A stretch of DNA of 64,000 nt from contig CAJOHZ010000005.1 in the NCBI GenBank assembly GCA_905234695.1, positions 45,980 through 109,979 of the forward strand, given 5' to 3'. This DNA is from an uncultured Bacteroidales bacterium (GTDB lineage Bacteria > Bacteroidota > Bacteroidia > Bacteroidales > P3). The notes under the pieces are model-generated. The model had not been told where the DNA came from. It saw only the letters and a program-made list of their open reading frames with translations, and made no database searches. This document shows positions 6,879 to 15,981 of the stretch, one piece after another. The position numbers and the translations under genes are program-made. Each line of letters starts with the position of its first letter. The first letter of the stretch is position 1.

Positions 6879-9514
6879 CACCCGACGCTGACCAACAGGC
6901 CGTCATTGACATCGACCATGGACGGCATCTTGTACTAGCCCCTCCGGGATGTGGCAAGACATATATCTTGTCTGAACGTGTTATCCGAGCGCACAACCAT
7001 GGCATAGACTATAACGACATGGTGTGCCTTACTTTTACCAACCGGGCCAGCCGTGGCATGAGAGACCGCATTGCCAGTCGCACTGGCAACCCTGTCCCAT
7101 CCGACCTCTTCGTAGGCAATGTACATCGGTTCTGCTCTTTTTATCTCTTCAACCAGAAAAAGATCCCGCAGAACAGTGCAATTATTGACGACCTAGACTC
7201 CGAAAGCATCATCGCCTACCTCGCACGTCTCAACCCTCATGAAGACCATTCCCGATTTACCCAAGAAATCGTCAACCTGCAACATGCGCTATCGCAACAC
7301 GATGCCGGCTTTCCAAAGGATCTCATTGTCCATGCCGACATGCTAGGACACGTCGACAACCCGGAAATGCGGCACAAAGTAGCCCTCGCACGCCAATATG
7401 CCGAATACAAAGAAACCGACAACCTACTAGACTTTGAAGACCTACTGGAGAAATGCTATCTGTTTGCACGCGAAGATGCCGATATGCTCCACCGCTACCA
7501 TTGGATTCAAATTGATGAAGTGCAGGACCTGAACAGTCTCCAGTTTGCCATCATAGACATCTTTGCCACACCCGATGCCACCATTGTATACCTAGGAGAT
7601 GAACAACAGGCTATCTTCTCGTTTGTCGGAGCCAAATTGGAGGCATTGGAACGATTGAAACAGAGATGCATTCCCAACCTGCATCACCTGGGACGCAACC
7701 ATCGTTCACCCAAACATCTGCTGGAACTATACAACACCTATGCTGCCAAACAATTGAACATCGATCCCGACCTGCTTCCCACTACAGACGACACCTCTAC
7801 CGCCGCACCGCAGGACCGCTGTTTGTTTCGCGCCTGCCACCATCGATTGGAAGGAATAGCCCACAAGGAATCGCTACAATGCCCATATGATGGCGCACCA
7901 TGCGCCCGCTGTCCCCGCCCCATCGCCGACGAGTACCGCCTCACCGTACAACTGGCATACCGCTACGCTGCCATGGAACCCGAAGGGCGGGTGGCCATTA
8001 TTGTGCCCACCAATGCCGATGCCGACCTCCTCAGCCGAGAGTTCGGCAACACACCCCATTTCAAGATTTCGGGAAGGGACCTATTCTCCTCCCCTACAGT
8101 CCAACTGTTTTTCTCTCATCTCAATGTCGTAGCCAATGAAACCTGCTTCATTGCCTGGGCTCGACTGTTGCACCTGCTACACGTACTGCCAGAATATGCC
8201 ACTGCACGCAACTTCATGCGCGAACTGCGCAGTCGAGCCATATCCCCCACCGACTTGCTGATGTACGACAACAGCACCTACCTTCAACAATTCGCATTCA
8301 CACTCGATAGCGAAGAAATCGTTCTCTTTGATACCGAAACCACAGGTCTCAATGTCTTCGACGATGATATCATCCAGATTGCCGCCATCAAAGTGCGTCA
8401 TGGGATGTATGTCGAGGGCTCTGATTTCGATATTATTCTCGAAACCGACAAGGAGATTCCGCCTATTGTCGGAGGTCACGACAACCCCATGCTCTCCGTA
8501 TACCTCAATAGTGAAAGACTTAGCCGTGCCGAAGGACTACAACGATTCCTTGCCTATTGTGGCGACCGAACCCTAATGGGGCACAACGTAGAGTTCGACT
8601 ACCATATCCTTGAGCACAACATACAACGCACCCTCGGACAGAAACTAGGACAACGGCGACGATTTGACACGCTGAAACTGATTCGTCTTGTAGAACCTCG
8701 ACTGAGAGCTTACAAATTGGAACGACTGCTAGAGACCCTACACCTGGAAGGAGAAAACAGCCACAACGCAATCGATGATGTGAGAGCCACCCTTTCGCTA
8801 CTAACTTATTGCCGACACAAAACCGACGACTATACCGCCCGCCAAGAAGATCTGCTAGCCACTGCCGAAACCCGTCGTACCATTGTACGCTTTCGCGAAC
8901 TATACCGGGATATATATATCCACAGCCATAGTCGACTCTACCAACTGCCCACTACAGACAATGCCGATCCTATACTAATTGACGAACTACAGTACACCTA
9001 TCAACAGTTGCTTGTCCTCCAAGTCGTCGAACCCGTCGAGAAATGGACTCATATCATCAACTATCTTTCGCACGACCTGCTCCCTCCCGATGCCGATACC
9101 GCCCCTTCCCTACGGCAACAACTCGACCTGCATCTAATTGAAATCAACACCCTACGCGAAGCTGACTTATGCGATAGCATGACGGCCTCACTCAGCGAGC
9201 GTTTTTTCATTGCTACAGCCCACAAAGCAAAAGGCCTGGAATTCGACAGCGTCATCGTATTCAATGTCACCGAAGGAGCATATCCCTACTTCTTCAATCT
9301 GCAAAGTGGCAACCCTGAGAGGATACGAGAAGACGCCCGACGGTTCTATGTAGCCATCTCCCGTGCAAAGAAACACCTTTGTATTACCCTTGCCGGTATG
9401 CGTGGCCATAATATGCCCGCCATCCCATCTCCATTTCTACGTCCTATCGCACCATTGCTCACAGCATTCTCCCTTGACAGTAAGACAGGGAAAATCGTCC
9501 CTATACCAATGTGA
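6875..9514 (+). CDS. UvrD/Rep-family helicase with embedded DEDDh 3'-5' exonuclease
   Basis: This 879-residue protein has superfamily 1 helicase motifs: Q7, Walker A (APPGCGKT, 22-29), TFTNRAS, DEVQ (214-217), GDEQQAIFSF (241-250), a KGLEF motif V (786-790) and VAISRAK (826-832). Between the two helicase halves, residues about 480-650 form a DnaQ-like nuclease with all catalytic groups present: D486-T-E488, N571-x3-D575 and H630-x4-D635. Cysteines C336, C343 and C346 could bind a metal. The expected activity is ATP-driven 3'-5' unwinding with coupled 3'-end trimming, in DNA repair or recombination. It overlaps glmS by 4 nt, so it may have no promoter of its own. The helicase call is firm and the biological role is unknown. 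Confidence 0.88.
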   Translation: MTPDADQQAVIDIDHGRHLVLAPPGCGKTYILSERVIRAHNHGIDYNDMVCLTFTNRASRGMRDRIASRTGNPVPSDLFVGNVHRFCSFYLFNQKKIPQNSAIIDDLDSESIIAYLARLNPHEDHSRFTQEIVNLQHALSQHDAGFPKDLIVHADMLGHVDNPEMRHKVALARQYAEYKETDNLLDFEDLLEKCYLFAREDADMLHRYHWIQIDEVQDLNSLQFAIIDIFATPDATIVYLGDEQQAIFSFVGAKLEALERLKQRCIPNLHHLGRNHRSPKHLLELYNTYAAKQLNIDPDLLPTTDDTSTAAPQDRCLFRACHHRLEGIAHKESLQCPYDGAPCARCPRPIADEYRLTVQLAYRYAAMEPEGRVAIIVPTNADADLLSREFGNTPHFKISGRDLFSSPTVQLFFSHLNVVANETCFIAWARLLHLLHVLPEYATARNFMRELRSRAISPTDLLMYDNSTYLQQFAFTLDSEEIVLFDTETTGLNVFDDDIIQIAAIKVRHGMYVEGSDFDIILETDKEIPPIVGGHDNPMLSVYLNSERLSRAEGLQRFLAYCGDRTLMGHNVEFDYHILEHNIQRTLGQKLGQRRRFDTLKLIRLVEPRLRAYKLERLLETLHLEGENSHNAIDDVRATLSLLTYCRHKTDDYTARQEDLLATAETRRTIVRFRELYRDIYIHSHSRLYQLPTTDNADPILIDELQYTYQQLLVLQVVEPVEKWTHIINYLSHDLLPPDADTAPSLRQQLDLHLIEINTLREADLCDSMTASLSERFFIATAHKAKGLEFDSVIVFNVTEGAYPYFFNLQSGNPERIREDARRFYVAISRAKKHLCITLAGMRGHNMPAIPSPFLRPIAPLLTAFSLDSKTGKIVPIPM

Positions 9515-9568
9515 ACAATTCTCATTCCCTCCCCGAAGCCCTTTGACGAGAGTCCCGTGAGAATTTTA

Positions 9569-9600
9569 TTTGTACAAACCAAATAAAATTGTTATCTTTG
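9569..9600 (+). promoter_or_regulatory. promoter of the nqr operon
   Basis: A TTTG -33 box (9569-9572) and TATCTTTG -7 box (9593-9600) with a 20-nt spacer lie 141 nt before nqrA. The rest of the 9515-9741 gap shows no further feature. Confidence 0.85.
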
Positions 9601-9741
9601 CAATGGTAAGCGGTCGATACCGCTTCCCGTCAAACAATTAGTGATAAAACAGATACACAGTATTACCATATCTACGGAATGCTGGGTTTTGTAATTATAT
9701 ATACTATAAAAAGCGCTAAAGCACAGAAATCAATCCGACGC

Positions 9742-11100
9742 ATGTATGACTCGATAAAAATAACCAAAGGGCTAGACCTGCCTCTCGGCGGGGAAGCTGA
9801 GCGTCGGTGTACCGATGCCTGTTATATCGACACCTATGCCATGAAGCCCACAGACTTTGTTGGGTTAGTGCCGCGTTTGATGGTGTCCGAAGGCGATAGT
9901 GTGGAAGCAGGACAACCTCTGGTGTCCGACAAAAACGACCCTCGACTGACACTTCCCTCACCCGTCAGCGGCATAGTGAAGGCCATCGTGCGAGGAGAAA
10001 AACGACGGCTGGAAGCCGTGGTGGTGGAACGAAGCAAGAAGGAAGAACTAAGAACCAAGAAGGAGTGTACCGAAATTCTCAATTCTCAATTCTCAATTCT
10101 CAACTCTCCCTGTTGGTGGATGATTAAGGAGCGGCCTTTCGGCACCATCGCCAACCCCGACCATAAACCTAAAGGCATCTACGTGAGTCTCCGTGACACA
10201 TACCCACTAGCCCCTGACATGGACTTCGTACTGAAAAGCCGTGAACAGGAATTTGAAGCAGGAATTAAAGCTCTTGGGTCTTTTGCCGAGGTCCATTGTG
10301 TAAAGGCCTACGGGCCACATCCTGCAGGCAACGTGGGGACTATCATTGCTGCACTTGACCCCATCAACAAGGGCGAATACGTATGGACAGTGAATGCGCA
10401 GGATGTGGCGAATATCGGCCACTGGTGTCTCACGGGGAAGTACCGTCCCGAACGGGTCATCGCCGTGGCAGGACCCGCAGCCCGCAATCCGCACTACTAC
10501 CGCGTGCGTTGCGGGGTTTGCTTGGAGAGCATCATCAAGGGACAGTTGATGAGCCCTGAGTATCCGGGTATATCCAGTTCCAGCAGAACCAGTGACACCC
10601 GTATCATATCAGGGGATGTCCTATGTGGTGAAGCCATCGCGCACGACGGATTTTTGGGAGCATACAACAGCCTCGTGGCCCTGCTGCCCGAGGGCAACCA
10701 TTACGACTTTATGGGTTGGCTGATGCCCGGTCTGAAGAAATACAGTTTCAGCAGGACATTCTTGAGTGGATTTATGAGATTGATGAGCAAAATGAGGGTA
10801 GTAGACGGAGAAAAGGCGTTCACGAATGTATGTCCCTACAAATTCGACACCAACATCCATGGCAGTGTGCGCCCGCTAGTCTTCACAGGCAACTTCGAGC
10901 AAGTATTTCCCTTCGACATATACCCTCTGCAGCTCATCAAAGCCTGTATCATCGGTGATGTCGAAATGCAGGAAAAGTTGGGCATTTACGAGGTAGAGCC
11001 AGAAGACTTCGCCTTGTGTGAGTTCATTGACACTTCCAAGACAGAAATACAGTCCATCATTCGCGAGGCTTTAGAGAAACTCAGAAAGGAGGGAATATGA
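9742..11100 (+). CDS. nqrA: Na+-translocating NADH:quinone reductase subunit A
   Basis: This 452-residue NqrA is the cytoplasmic peripheral subunit of the sodium-pumping NADH dehydrogenase. It begins MYDSIKITKGLDLPL, and family blocks include ERPFGTIANPDHKPKG and VKAYGPHPAGNVG. The start is placed at ATG 9742 because the longer frame from 9679 adds 21 residues without family character. Residues about 100-125 are unusual: the DNA is a heptad tandem array that replaces the normal linker with a stretch reading SQFSILNS-like. The reading frame is kept, so the subunit may still work. The stop overlaps nqrB (ATGA). Confidence 0.93.
   Translation: MYDSIKITKGLDLPLGGEAERRCTDACYIDTYAMKPTDFVGLVPRLMVSEGDSVEAGQPLVSDKNDPRLTLPSPVSGIVKAIVRGEKRRLEAVVVERSKKEELRTKKECTEILNSQFSILNSPCWWMIKERPFGTIANPDHKPKGIYVSLRDTYPLAPDMDFVLKSREQEFEAGIKALGSFAEVHCVKAYGPHPAGNVGTIIAALDPINKGEYVWTVNAQDVANIGHWCLTGKYRPERVIAVAGPAARNPHYYRVRCGVCLESIIKGQLMSPEYPGISSSSRTSDTRIISGDVLCGEAIAHDGFLGAYNSLVALLPEGNHYDFMGWLMPGLKKYSFSRTFLSGFMRLMSKMRVVDGEKAFTNVCPYKFDTNIHGSVRPLVFTGNFEQVFPFDIYPLQLIKACIIGDVEMQEKLGIYEVEPEDFALCEFIDTSKTEIQSIIREALEKLRKEGI
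10044..10108 (+). repeat. paired heptad arrays inside nqrA (element C)
   Basis: The left arm is agaacta, agaacca, agaagga (10044-10064). The right arm is four perfect aattctc units plus aactctc (10074-10108), with 9 nt between. The right units in another phase are the reverse complement of tgagaat, which resembles the left taagaac. The total insert keeps the nqrA frame open. Confidence 0.8.
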
Positions 11101-12281
11101 AAGGTAAAAAGTGGAAAGAAAGGCTAGCGGACTGGTTCGAGAAGCACGAACCAAAAGGGAAGTGGAGTTGGCTGGGCAGCACCTACGAGGCTTTCCATAC
11201 ATTTGCCTTCACACCCAAGACCGTTACGATGAGTGGCAGCCATGTACGAGATGCCGTGGACATGAAACGGTCAATGATAATCGTAGTGATTGCATTGATT
11301 CCCGCCTTGATTTTCGGCATGTGGAATATCGGGTATCAGAGTGGTCTAAATGGGGTGGATGGGCTTGACAGGATTTTGCCGTGCTGGTGGTTCGGATTCC
11401 TTCGGATGCTGCCACTGATTGCCGTAAGTTATATCGTGGGGCTGGCCATCGAGTTTGCCTTTGCACAGATACGGCACCACGAAGTCAATGAGGGTTTCCT
11501 TGTCACAGGATTGCTTATCCCAATGATTGTACCCGTCACCACACCTTTGTGGCAACTGGCGCTGGCCGTGGCCTTCGCTGTCATCATCGGCAAAGAAGTC
11601 TTTGGTGGCACGGGCATGAATTTTCTTAATCCCGCATTGGTGGCGAGGGCATTTCTCTTCTTCAGCTACCCCACCCACATGAGTGGCGACAACGTCTGGA
11701 TTGCCGCAGACCTCTGGGGCACCGATGCCATCGCCGGCGCCACACCCATGGGAGAACTCGCGGCAGGTCTTCAGCCTTCGGCTTCGGTCCTCGACATGCT
11801 GATAGGCACCATCCCAGGCTCCACCTGCGAGACCAGCGTCATCGCCATCGCGCTGGGCGCCATCTTGTTGCTGTTCACAGGCATCGCCTCCTGGCGCATC
11901 ATGCTCAGCGTATTCCTCGGCGGTGCCGCCATGGGAATTCTCTTCAATGCCATCGGTGCCAACACCTATATGGAACTGCCTTTCTACTACCACTTCTTGC
12001 TAGGTGGTTTTGCCTTCGGCGCGGTCTTTATGGCTACCGACCCCGTCACTTCGGCACAGACCAACACCGGAAAATGGATTTACGGACTGCTGATAGGTGC
12101 CTTTGCAGTGATGCTTAGGGTATTGAATCCTGCCTACCCCGAAGGCATGATGCTCAGCATCCTCTTCATGAACTGCATGGCCCCGCTTATTGACCACTGC
12201 GTGGTGGCTAGGAATATCAAGACTAGAGAATCTAGATTATCCAGAGCATCTAGTAATTCCAGAAAGGAGGCCCAGCAATGA
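11097..12281 (+). CDS. nqrB: Na+-translocating NADH:quinone reductase subunit B
   Basis: This 394-residue integral membrane subunit has about ten hydrophobic segments. The motif AGATPMG contains the threonine that carries covalently bound FMN in NqrB proteins. NqrB binds quinone and FMN and forms part of the Na+ path with NqrD and NqrE. The C-terminal tail (after about residue 372) is encoded by a 9-nt tandem repeat and has a repeated SR pattern. It overlaps nqrA upstream and nqrC downstream by 4 nt each. Confidence 0.95.
   Translation: MKGKKWKERLADWFEKHEPKGKWSWLGSTYEAFHTFAFTPKTVTMSGSHVRDAVDMKRSMIIVVIALIPALIFGMWNIGYQSGLNGVDGLDRILPCWWFGFLRMLPLIAVSYIVGLAIEFAFAQIRHHEVNEGFLVTGLLIPMIVPVTTPLWQLALAVAFAVIIGKEVFGGTGMNFLNPALVARAFLFFSYPTHMSGDNVWIAADLWGTDAIAGATPMGELAAGLQPSASVLDMLIGTIPGSTCETSVIAIALGAILLLFTGIASWRIMLSVFLGGAAMGILFNAIGANTYMELPFYYHFLLGGFAFGAVFMATDPVTSAQTNTGKWIYGLLIGAFAVMLRVLNPAYPEGMMLSILFMNCMAPLIDHCVVARNIKTRESRLSRASSNSRKEAQQ
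12223..12262 (+). repeat. 9-nt tandem repeat at the 3' end of nqrB
   Basis: Core CTAG/CCAG occurs at 12223, 12232, 12241, 12250 and 12259, exactly every 9 nt. Being a multiple of three it stays in frame and encodes a repeating Ser-Arg-rich tail of NqrB. Confidence 0.7.
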
Positions 12282-12853
12282 AAAAGACATTCTCTAATAC
12301 CTATATTTTCATATACTCGGCAGCGTTAGTGGTTGTGGCTGCTTTGATTCTTACCGTTGTCAGCGTCAGCCTCAAGCCCCTGCAGACCAAGAACCAGCAG
12401 GCCGAGACCAAGCAGATGATCCTGAAGACCATCGGCGTCGAAGCCACACGCGACAACGCCGCGGAGCTCTACGCCAAGCATATCACCGAGGCCGACGGCT
12501 ACTACACCTTCGACGGCGGTATCGTCCTGCCGCTCAAAGGCACAGGCCTCTGGGGACCCATCTGGGGCTATCTGGCACTCGACAGCACCAGCACCGTCGT
12601 GGGCGCCGTCTTCGACCACAAGGGTGAGACCCCCGGCCTCGGCGGTGAGATTGCCACCGACAAGTTCGCCGCGCGCTTCATCGGCAAGCGTATGGACACC
12701 CAAGCCATACATCTGTCCAAGAACGCTGACCACAGCAACCCCTACGAGGTGGATGCCATCAGCGGTGGCACCATGACCAGCAACGGCGTGACCGCCATGC
12801 TGGCCAAAGCCTATGACGACTACAGCAATCTTAGAAAGGAGGCTACCGAATGA
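12278..12853 (+). CDS. nqrC: Na+-translocating NADH:quinone reductase subunit C
   Basis: This 191-residue NqrC has one N-terminal membrane helix (residues about 8-30) and a periplasmic FMN-binding domain with SGGTMTSNGV, whose threonine holds the covalent FMN. It is shorter than the usual roughly 230-260 residues. The missing length is in the region after the helix, before GIVLPLKGTGLWGPIWG. It relays electrons between the 2Fe-2S/NqrF side and NqrB. ATGA overlaps join it to nqrB and nqrD. Confidence 0.93.
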   Translation: MKKTFSNTYIFIYSAALVVVAALILTVVSVSLKPLQTKNQQAETKQMILKTIGVEATRDNAAELYAKHITEADGYYTFDGGIVLPLKGTGLWGPIWGYLALDSTSTVVGAVFDHKGETPGLGGEIATDKFAARFIGKRMDTQAIHLSKNADHSNPYEVDAISGGTMTSNGVTAMLAKAYDDYSNLRKEATE

Positions 12854-13459
12854 AGAACTTTGACCTTATCAAACTCCCCTTCAGCAAGAACAACCCCATC
12901 ACCGTCCAAGTGCTGGGCGTATGCTCTTGCCTGGCAGTGACGGCACAACTGAAACCCGCCGTGGTGATGGCTTTGTCAGTGACTGTCGTGGTAATGCTGG
13001 CCAACCTCATCATCTCACTCATGCGCAACACCATCCCACCCCGCATACGCATCATAGTGCAGCTCGTCGTCGTCTCCACCCTCGTGGTGCTTGTCGACCA
13101 AGTGCTGAAAGCCTACGTCTACGACGTCAGCAAGCAACTCTCCGTCTTCGTGGGCCTCATCATCACCAACTGCATCGTCATGGGGCGACTTGAAGCTTTC
13201 GCCATGACCAACAAGCCATGGCCCAGTCTCCTCGACGGTCTCGGCAACGGACTCGGCTACAGCGTCATCCTCATCGCTCTCGGATTTATCCGCGAACTCT
13301 TTGGCAGCGGCACCCTCTGGGGCTACCCCGTCATGGAGAAGCTCGGCCTCTACGGCATCGGCTACGAGAACAACGGCCTGATGATCATGCCCCCCATGGC
13401 CCTTCGGCCTCATCATCTGGTGGCACCGCAGCCGCAACAAAGACCTTCAAGAAAGTTAA
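12850..13459 (+). CDS. nqrD: Na+-translocating NADH:quinone reductase subunit D, 1-nt frameshift
   Basis: The first about 184 residues are a normal NqrD membrane protein (multiple helices, IRELFGSGTLWG, NNGLMIMPPMA). After MIMPPMA the frame breaks. The +1 frame continues FGLIIWWHRSRNK and stops at TAA 13457-13459, giving the expected roughly 202-residue protein that ends 3 nt before nqrE. As read, the original frame runs on to 13893 through nqrE sequence, which is an artefact. One extra C in the CCCCCC (13390-13395) or CCC (13400-13402) run explains it. Either a sequencing or assembly error or a real lesion is possible. Confidence 0.88.
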
Positions 13460-13462
13460 CCT

Positions 13463-14077
13463 ATGGAGTACATCAACATCTTTGTCAAGTCTGTCTTTGT
13501 CGACAACATGATCTTCGCCTTCTTCCTCGGCATGTGCTCCTACCTTGCCGTGAGCAAGACGGTGAAGACCTCGGCGGGCTTGGGCATAGCGGTCACCTTC
13601 GTGCTGCTTATCACCGTGCCCATCAACTACCTGCTCAACAAATTCTTCCTCGCCCCCGGAGCGCTGGCATGGATCTCGCCCTCGCTGGCCGAAGTGGACC
13701 TCAGCTTCCTGAGCCTCATCATGTTCATCGCCGTCATCGCTGCCATTGTCCAAATGGTCGAGATGATTATCGAGAAGTTCTCTCCTACCCTATACAACTC
13801 GCTGGGCATCTTCCTGCCCCTCATCGCCGTGAACTGTGCCGTCCTTTCGGGATCTCTTTTCATGCAGGAACGAGGCTACGCCAACCTCGGTGAGGTGACT
13901 GTTTTCGCCCTCGGTAGCGGCATCGGCTGGTTCCTGGCCATCGTGGCCATCGCCGCCATCCGTGAGAAACTGCGCTACAGCCACATCCCCCCCGCCCTTC
14001 GTGGCGTAGGAATCACTTTCATCATCACTGGTCTTATGGGACTCGCCTTCATGTCATTTATGGGATTTAAACTTTGA
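13463..14077 (+). CDS. nqrE: Na+-translocating NADH:quinone reductase subunit E
   Basis: This is a 204-residue membrane protein with six predicted helices, starting [20 protein letters not shown], characteristic of NqrE. NqrE and NqrD are homologous, inverted-topology partners that form the cation channel and hold an Fe centre. It starts 3 nt after the repaired nqrD stop. After its stop, 14079-14093 reads taagaaccaagaa, the same core as the left arm of the array inside nqrA. Confidence 0.95.
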   Translation: MEYINIFVKSVFVDNMIFAFFLGMCSYLAVSKTVKTSAGLGIAVTFVLLITVPINYLLNKFFLAPGALAWISPSLAEVDLSFLSLIMFIAVIAAIVQMVEMIIEKFSPTLYNSLGIFLPLIAVNCAVLSGSLFMQERGYANLGEVTVFALGSGIGWFLAIVAIAAIREKLRYSHIPPALRGVGITFIITGLMGLAFMSFMGFKL

Positions 14078-14097
14078 AGTAAGAACCAAGAAATTCA

Positions 14098-15360
14098 ATG
14101 AGCACAACTATAATATCCGCGATTGTCATCATCCTAGTCGTCATCCTCCTACTGGTGGCGTTGCTGTTGGTGCTGCGCGCCAAACTCATTCCGAAAGGGA
14201 ATGTAACCATCACCATTAATGACGACCGCCAGCTGAATGTTTCCACGGGTGGTACGCTCATCTCCACCCTCAGTGAACAAGGAGTTCATCTTCCCTCGGC
14301 ATGTGGAGGGAAAGGGTCATGCGGACAATGCAAATGTCGCGTCGTAAAGGGCGGTGGCAGTATTCTCCCCACCGAAGTGCCCCATTTCTCCCGCAAACAA
14401 ACACAAGAAGGCTGGCGGCTCGGCTGTCAGGTAAAAGTCAAAGAAGACCTCTCCTTACGGCTCCCCGAAAGCATCCTCAATGTCAAAGAATACGAATGCA
14501 CCGTCATCTCCAACCGCAACGTCGCCACCTTCATCAAGGAGTTCAAGGTGCAGTTGCCCGCCGGCGAACACATGGACTTCGTGCCCGGCAGTTACGCCCA
14601 GATCAAGATACCCACCTTCCGCATCAACTACAGCGATTTCGATAAGAACCTCATCGGCGACGAGTACCTGCCAGCCTGGGAGAAGTTCAAGATGTTCGAC
14701 CTCGTCTGCGTCAACACCGAACCCACCGTCCGCGCCTACTCCATGGCCAACTACCCGGCAGAAGGCGATGTCTTCATGCTCACCGTCCGCATTGCCACCC
14801 CTCCATTCAAGCCCGATCGAAGTGGCTTCATGGCCGTCAACCCCGGCATAGCCTCCTCCTATATCTTCTCTCTAAAGCCTGGTGACAAGGTCATCATGAG
14901 TGGCCCTTACGGTGAATTCCACGTCAAGGAGGACAGCAATGCCGAGATGATCTGGGTAGGCGGTGGTGCCGGCATGGCCCCTCTACGCGCACAGATTATG
15001 CACCTGACGCGCACCCTGCACACCACAGACCGTCCCATGCATTATTTTTATGGTGCAAGAGGCCTTAACGAGGTCTTTTACCTGCAGGACTTCCTCCAAC
15101 TGGAGAAAGACTTCCCAAATTTCCATTTCCACCTCGCCCTCGACCGTCCCGATCCCACTGCTGACGCAGCCGGCGTCCCTTACACGCCTGGTTTCGTTCA
15201 TAACGTCATGCACGAAACATACCTCAAGAACCATCCTGCCCCCGAAGACATCGAATACTACATGTGCGGCCCCGGTCCCATGAGCAAAGCCGTTGTCAAT
15301 CTCCTCGACAGCCTCGGTGTCCCACCAGAAAACATCCTCTTCGACGACTTCGGTGGATGA
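14098..15360 (+). CDS. nqrF: Na+-translocating NADH:quinone reductase subunit F
   Basis: This 420-residue NqrF is the NADH-oxidising entry subunit. It has an N-terminal membrane helix (residues about 4-26), a 2Fe-2S ferredoxin domain with CGGKGSCGQCKC, an FAD domain with RAYSMANYP, and an NADH-binding domain with GGGAGMAPLR and YMCGPGPM. The C-terminus is the standard ILFDDFGG. It is the last nqr gene, and the next gene starts 27 nt later. Confidence 0.97.
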   Translation: MSTTIISAIVIILVVILLLVALLLVLRAKLIPKGNVTITINDDRQLNVSTGGTLISTLSEQGVHLPSACGGKGSCGQCKCRVVKGGGSILPTEVPHFSRKQTQEGWRLGCQVKVKEDLSLRLPESILNVKEYECTVISNRNVATFIKEFKVQLPAGEHMDFVPGSYAQIKIPTFRINYSDFDKNLIGDEYLPAWEKFKMFDLVCVNTEPTVRAYSMANYPAEGDVFMLTVRIATPPFKPDRSGFMAVNPGIASSYIFSLKPGDKVIMSGPYGEFHVKEDSNAEMIWVGGGAGMAPLRAQIMHLTRTLHTTDRPMHYFYGARGLNEVFYLQDFLQLEKDFPNFHFHLALDRPDPTADAAGVPYTPGFVHNVMHETYLKNHPAPEDIEYYMCGPGPMSKAVVNLLDSLGVPPENILFDDFGG

Positions 15361-15387
15361 CTCTCCAAAGGCTGAAACAACTATGCT

Positions 15388-15858
15388 ATGAAAAAAATTT
15401 TATTTGTCTGTCATGGTAATATCTGCCGCAGTGTGACAGCCGAATTCGTGATGCGACACATGGCTGAGGAGTCTGGCATAGGGCACCTGCTGGAAGTTGA
15501 TTCTGCCGCCACAAGCCGTGAGGAAATTGGCAACCCCATATATCCAATGGCATTGCGCACCCTTGAGGCGCACGGCATCCGCAACGCACGGCATGTAGCG
15601 CGTCAAGTAACTAGCAGAGACTATACCTACTACGACATGCTCGTACTTATGGATGAGGAAAACCTGTATGGAATACGCCGCATTATTCCCCATGACCCTG
15701 AAGGGAAGATATCATTGCTATTGGATCATACTGACCCACAGGATTCCGCTCACCACGGACGAGACGTGGCCGACCCCTGGTACACCCGCAACTTTGATGC
15801 CGCCTGGGAAGACATTACTGTCGGCTGCCGTGCACTACTGAAAGAACTATTCGGATAA
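15388..15858 (+). CDS. low-molecular-weight protein-tyrosine phosphatase
   Basis: This 156-residue LMW-PTP has the N-terminal P-loop CHGNICRS (C-x5-R-S) near residue 9 and the catalytic DP loop as VADPWYTRNF near residue 130. Such enzymes dephosphorylate phosphotyrosine proteins, including BY-kinases that control polysaccharide export. The window encodes such a kinase (Wzc, 27154-29613), but the two genes are 11 kb apart, so a functional link is only a guess. It lies 27 nt after nqrF and may be cotranscribed. Confidence 0.9.
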   Translation: MKKILFVCHGNICRSVTAEFVMRHMAEESGIGHLLEVDSAATSREEIGNPIYPMALRTLEAHGIRNARHVARQVTSRDYTYYDMLVLMDEENLYGIRRIIPHDPEGKISLLLDHTDPQDSAHHGRDVADPWYTRNFDAAWEDITVGCRALLKELFG

Positions 15859-15928
15859 CCTTATATTTCGACAATATCCTGAGTCCGTAGGCACTACTGA
15901 CACCGGGTAATATGTCAAAAATATTTCA

Positions 15929-15936
15929 TATCTTTG
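15929..15936 (+). promoter_or_regulatory. -7 box TATCTTTG for the fumarate reductase operon
   Basis: TATCTTTG lies 46 nt before the frdC ATG at 15982. A longer frame starting at 15934 would begin inside this box, which supports the later start. No good TTTG is seen at -33. Confidence 0.65.
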
Positions 15937-15981
15937 CATTATCAAACAAATTACAGAACTGACAACATAGTACTAGAAAAC

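Noticed and set aside
12850..13893. A 347-residue NqrD
   Set aside because: After residue about 184 the frame is nqrE sequence read out of frame. Adding one base shift gives the correct NqrD end and stop.
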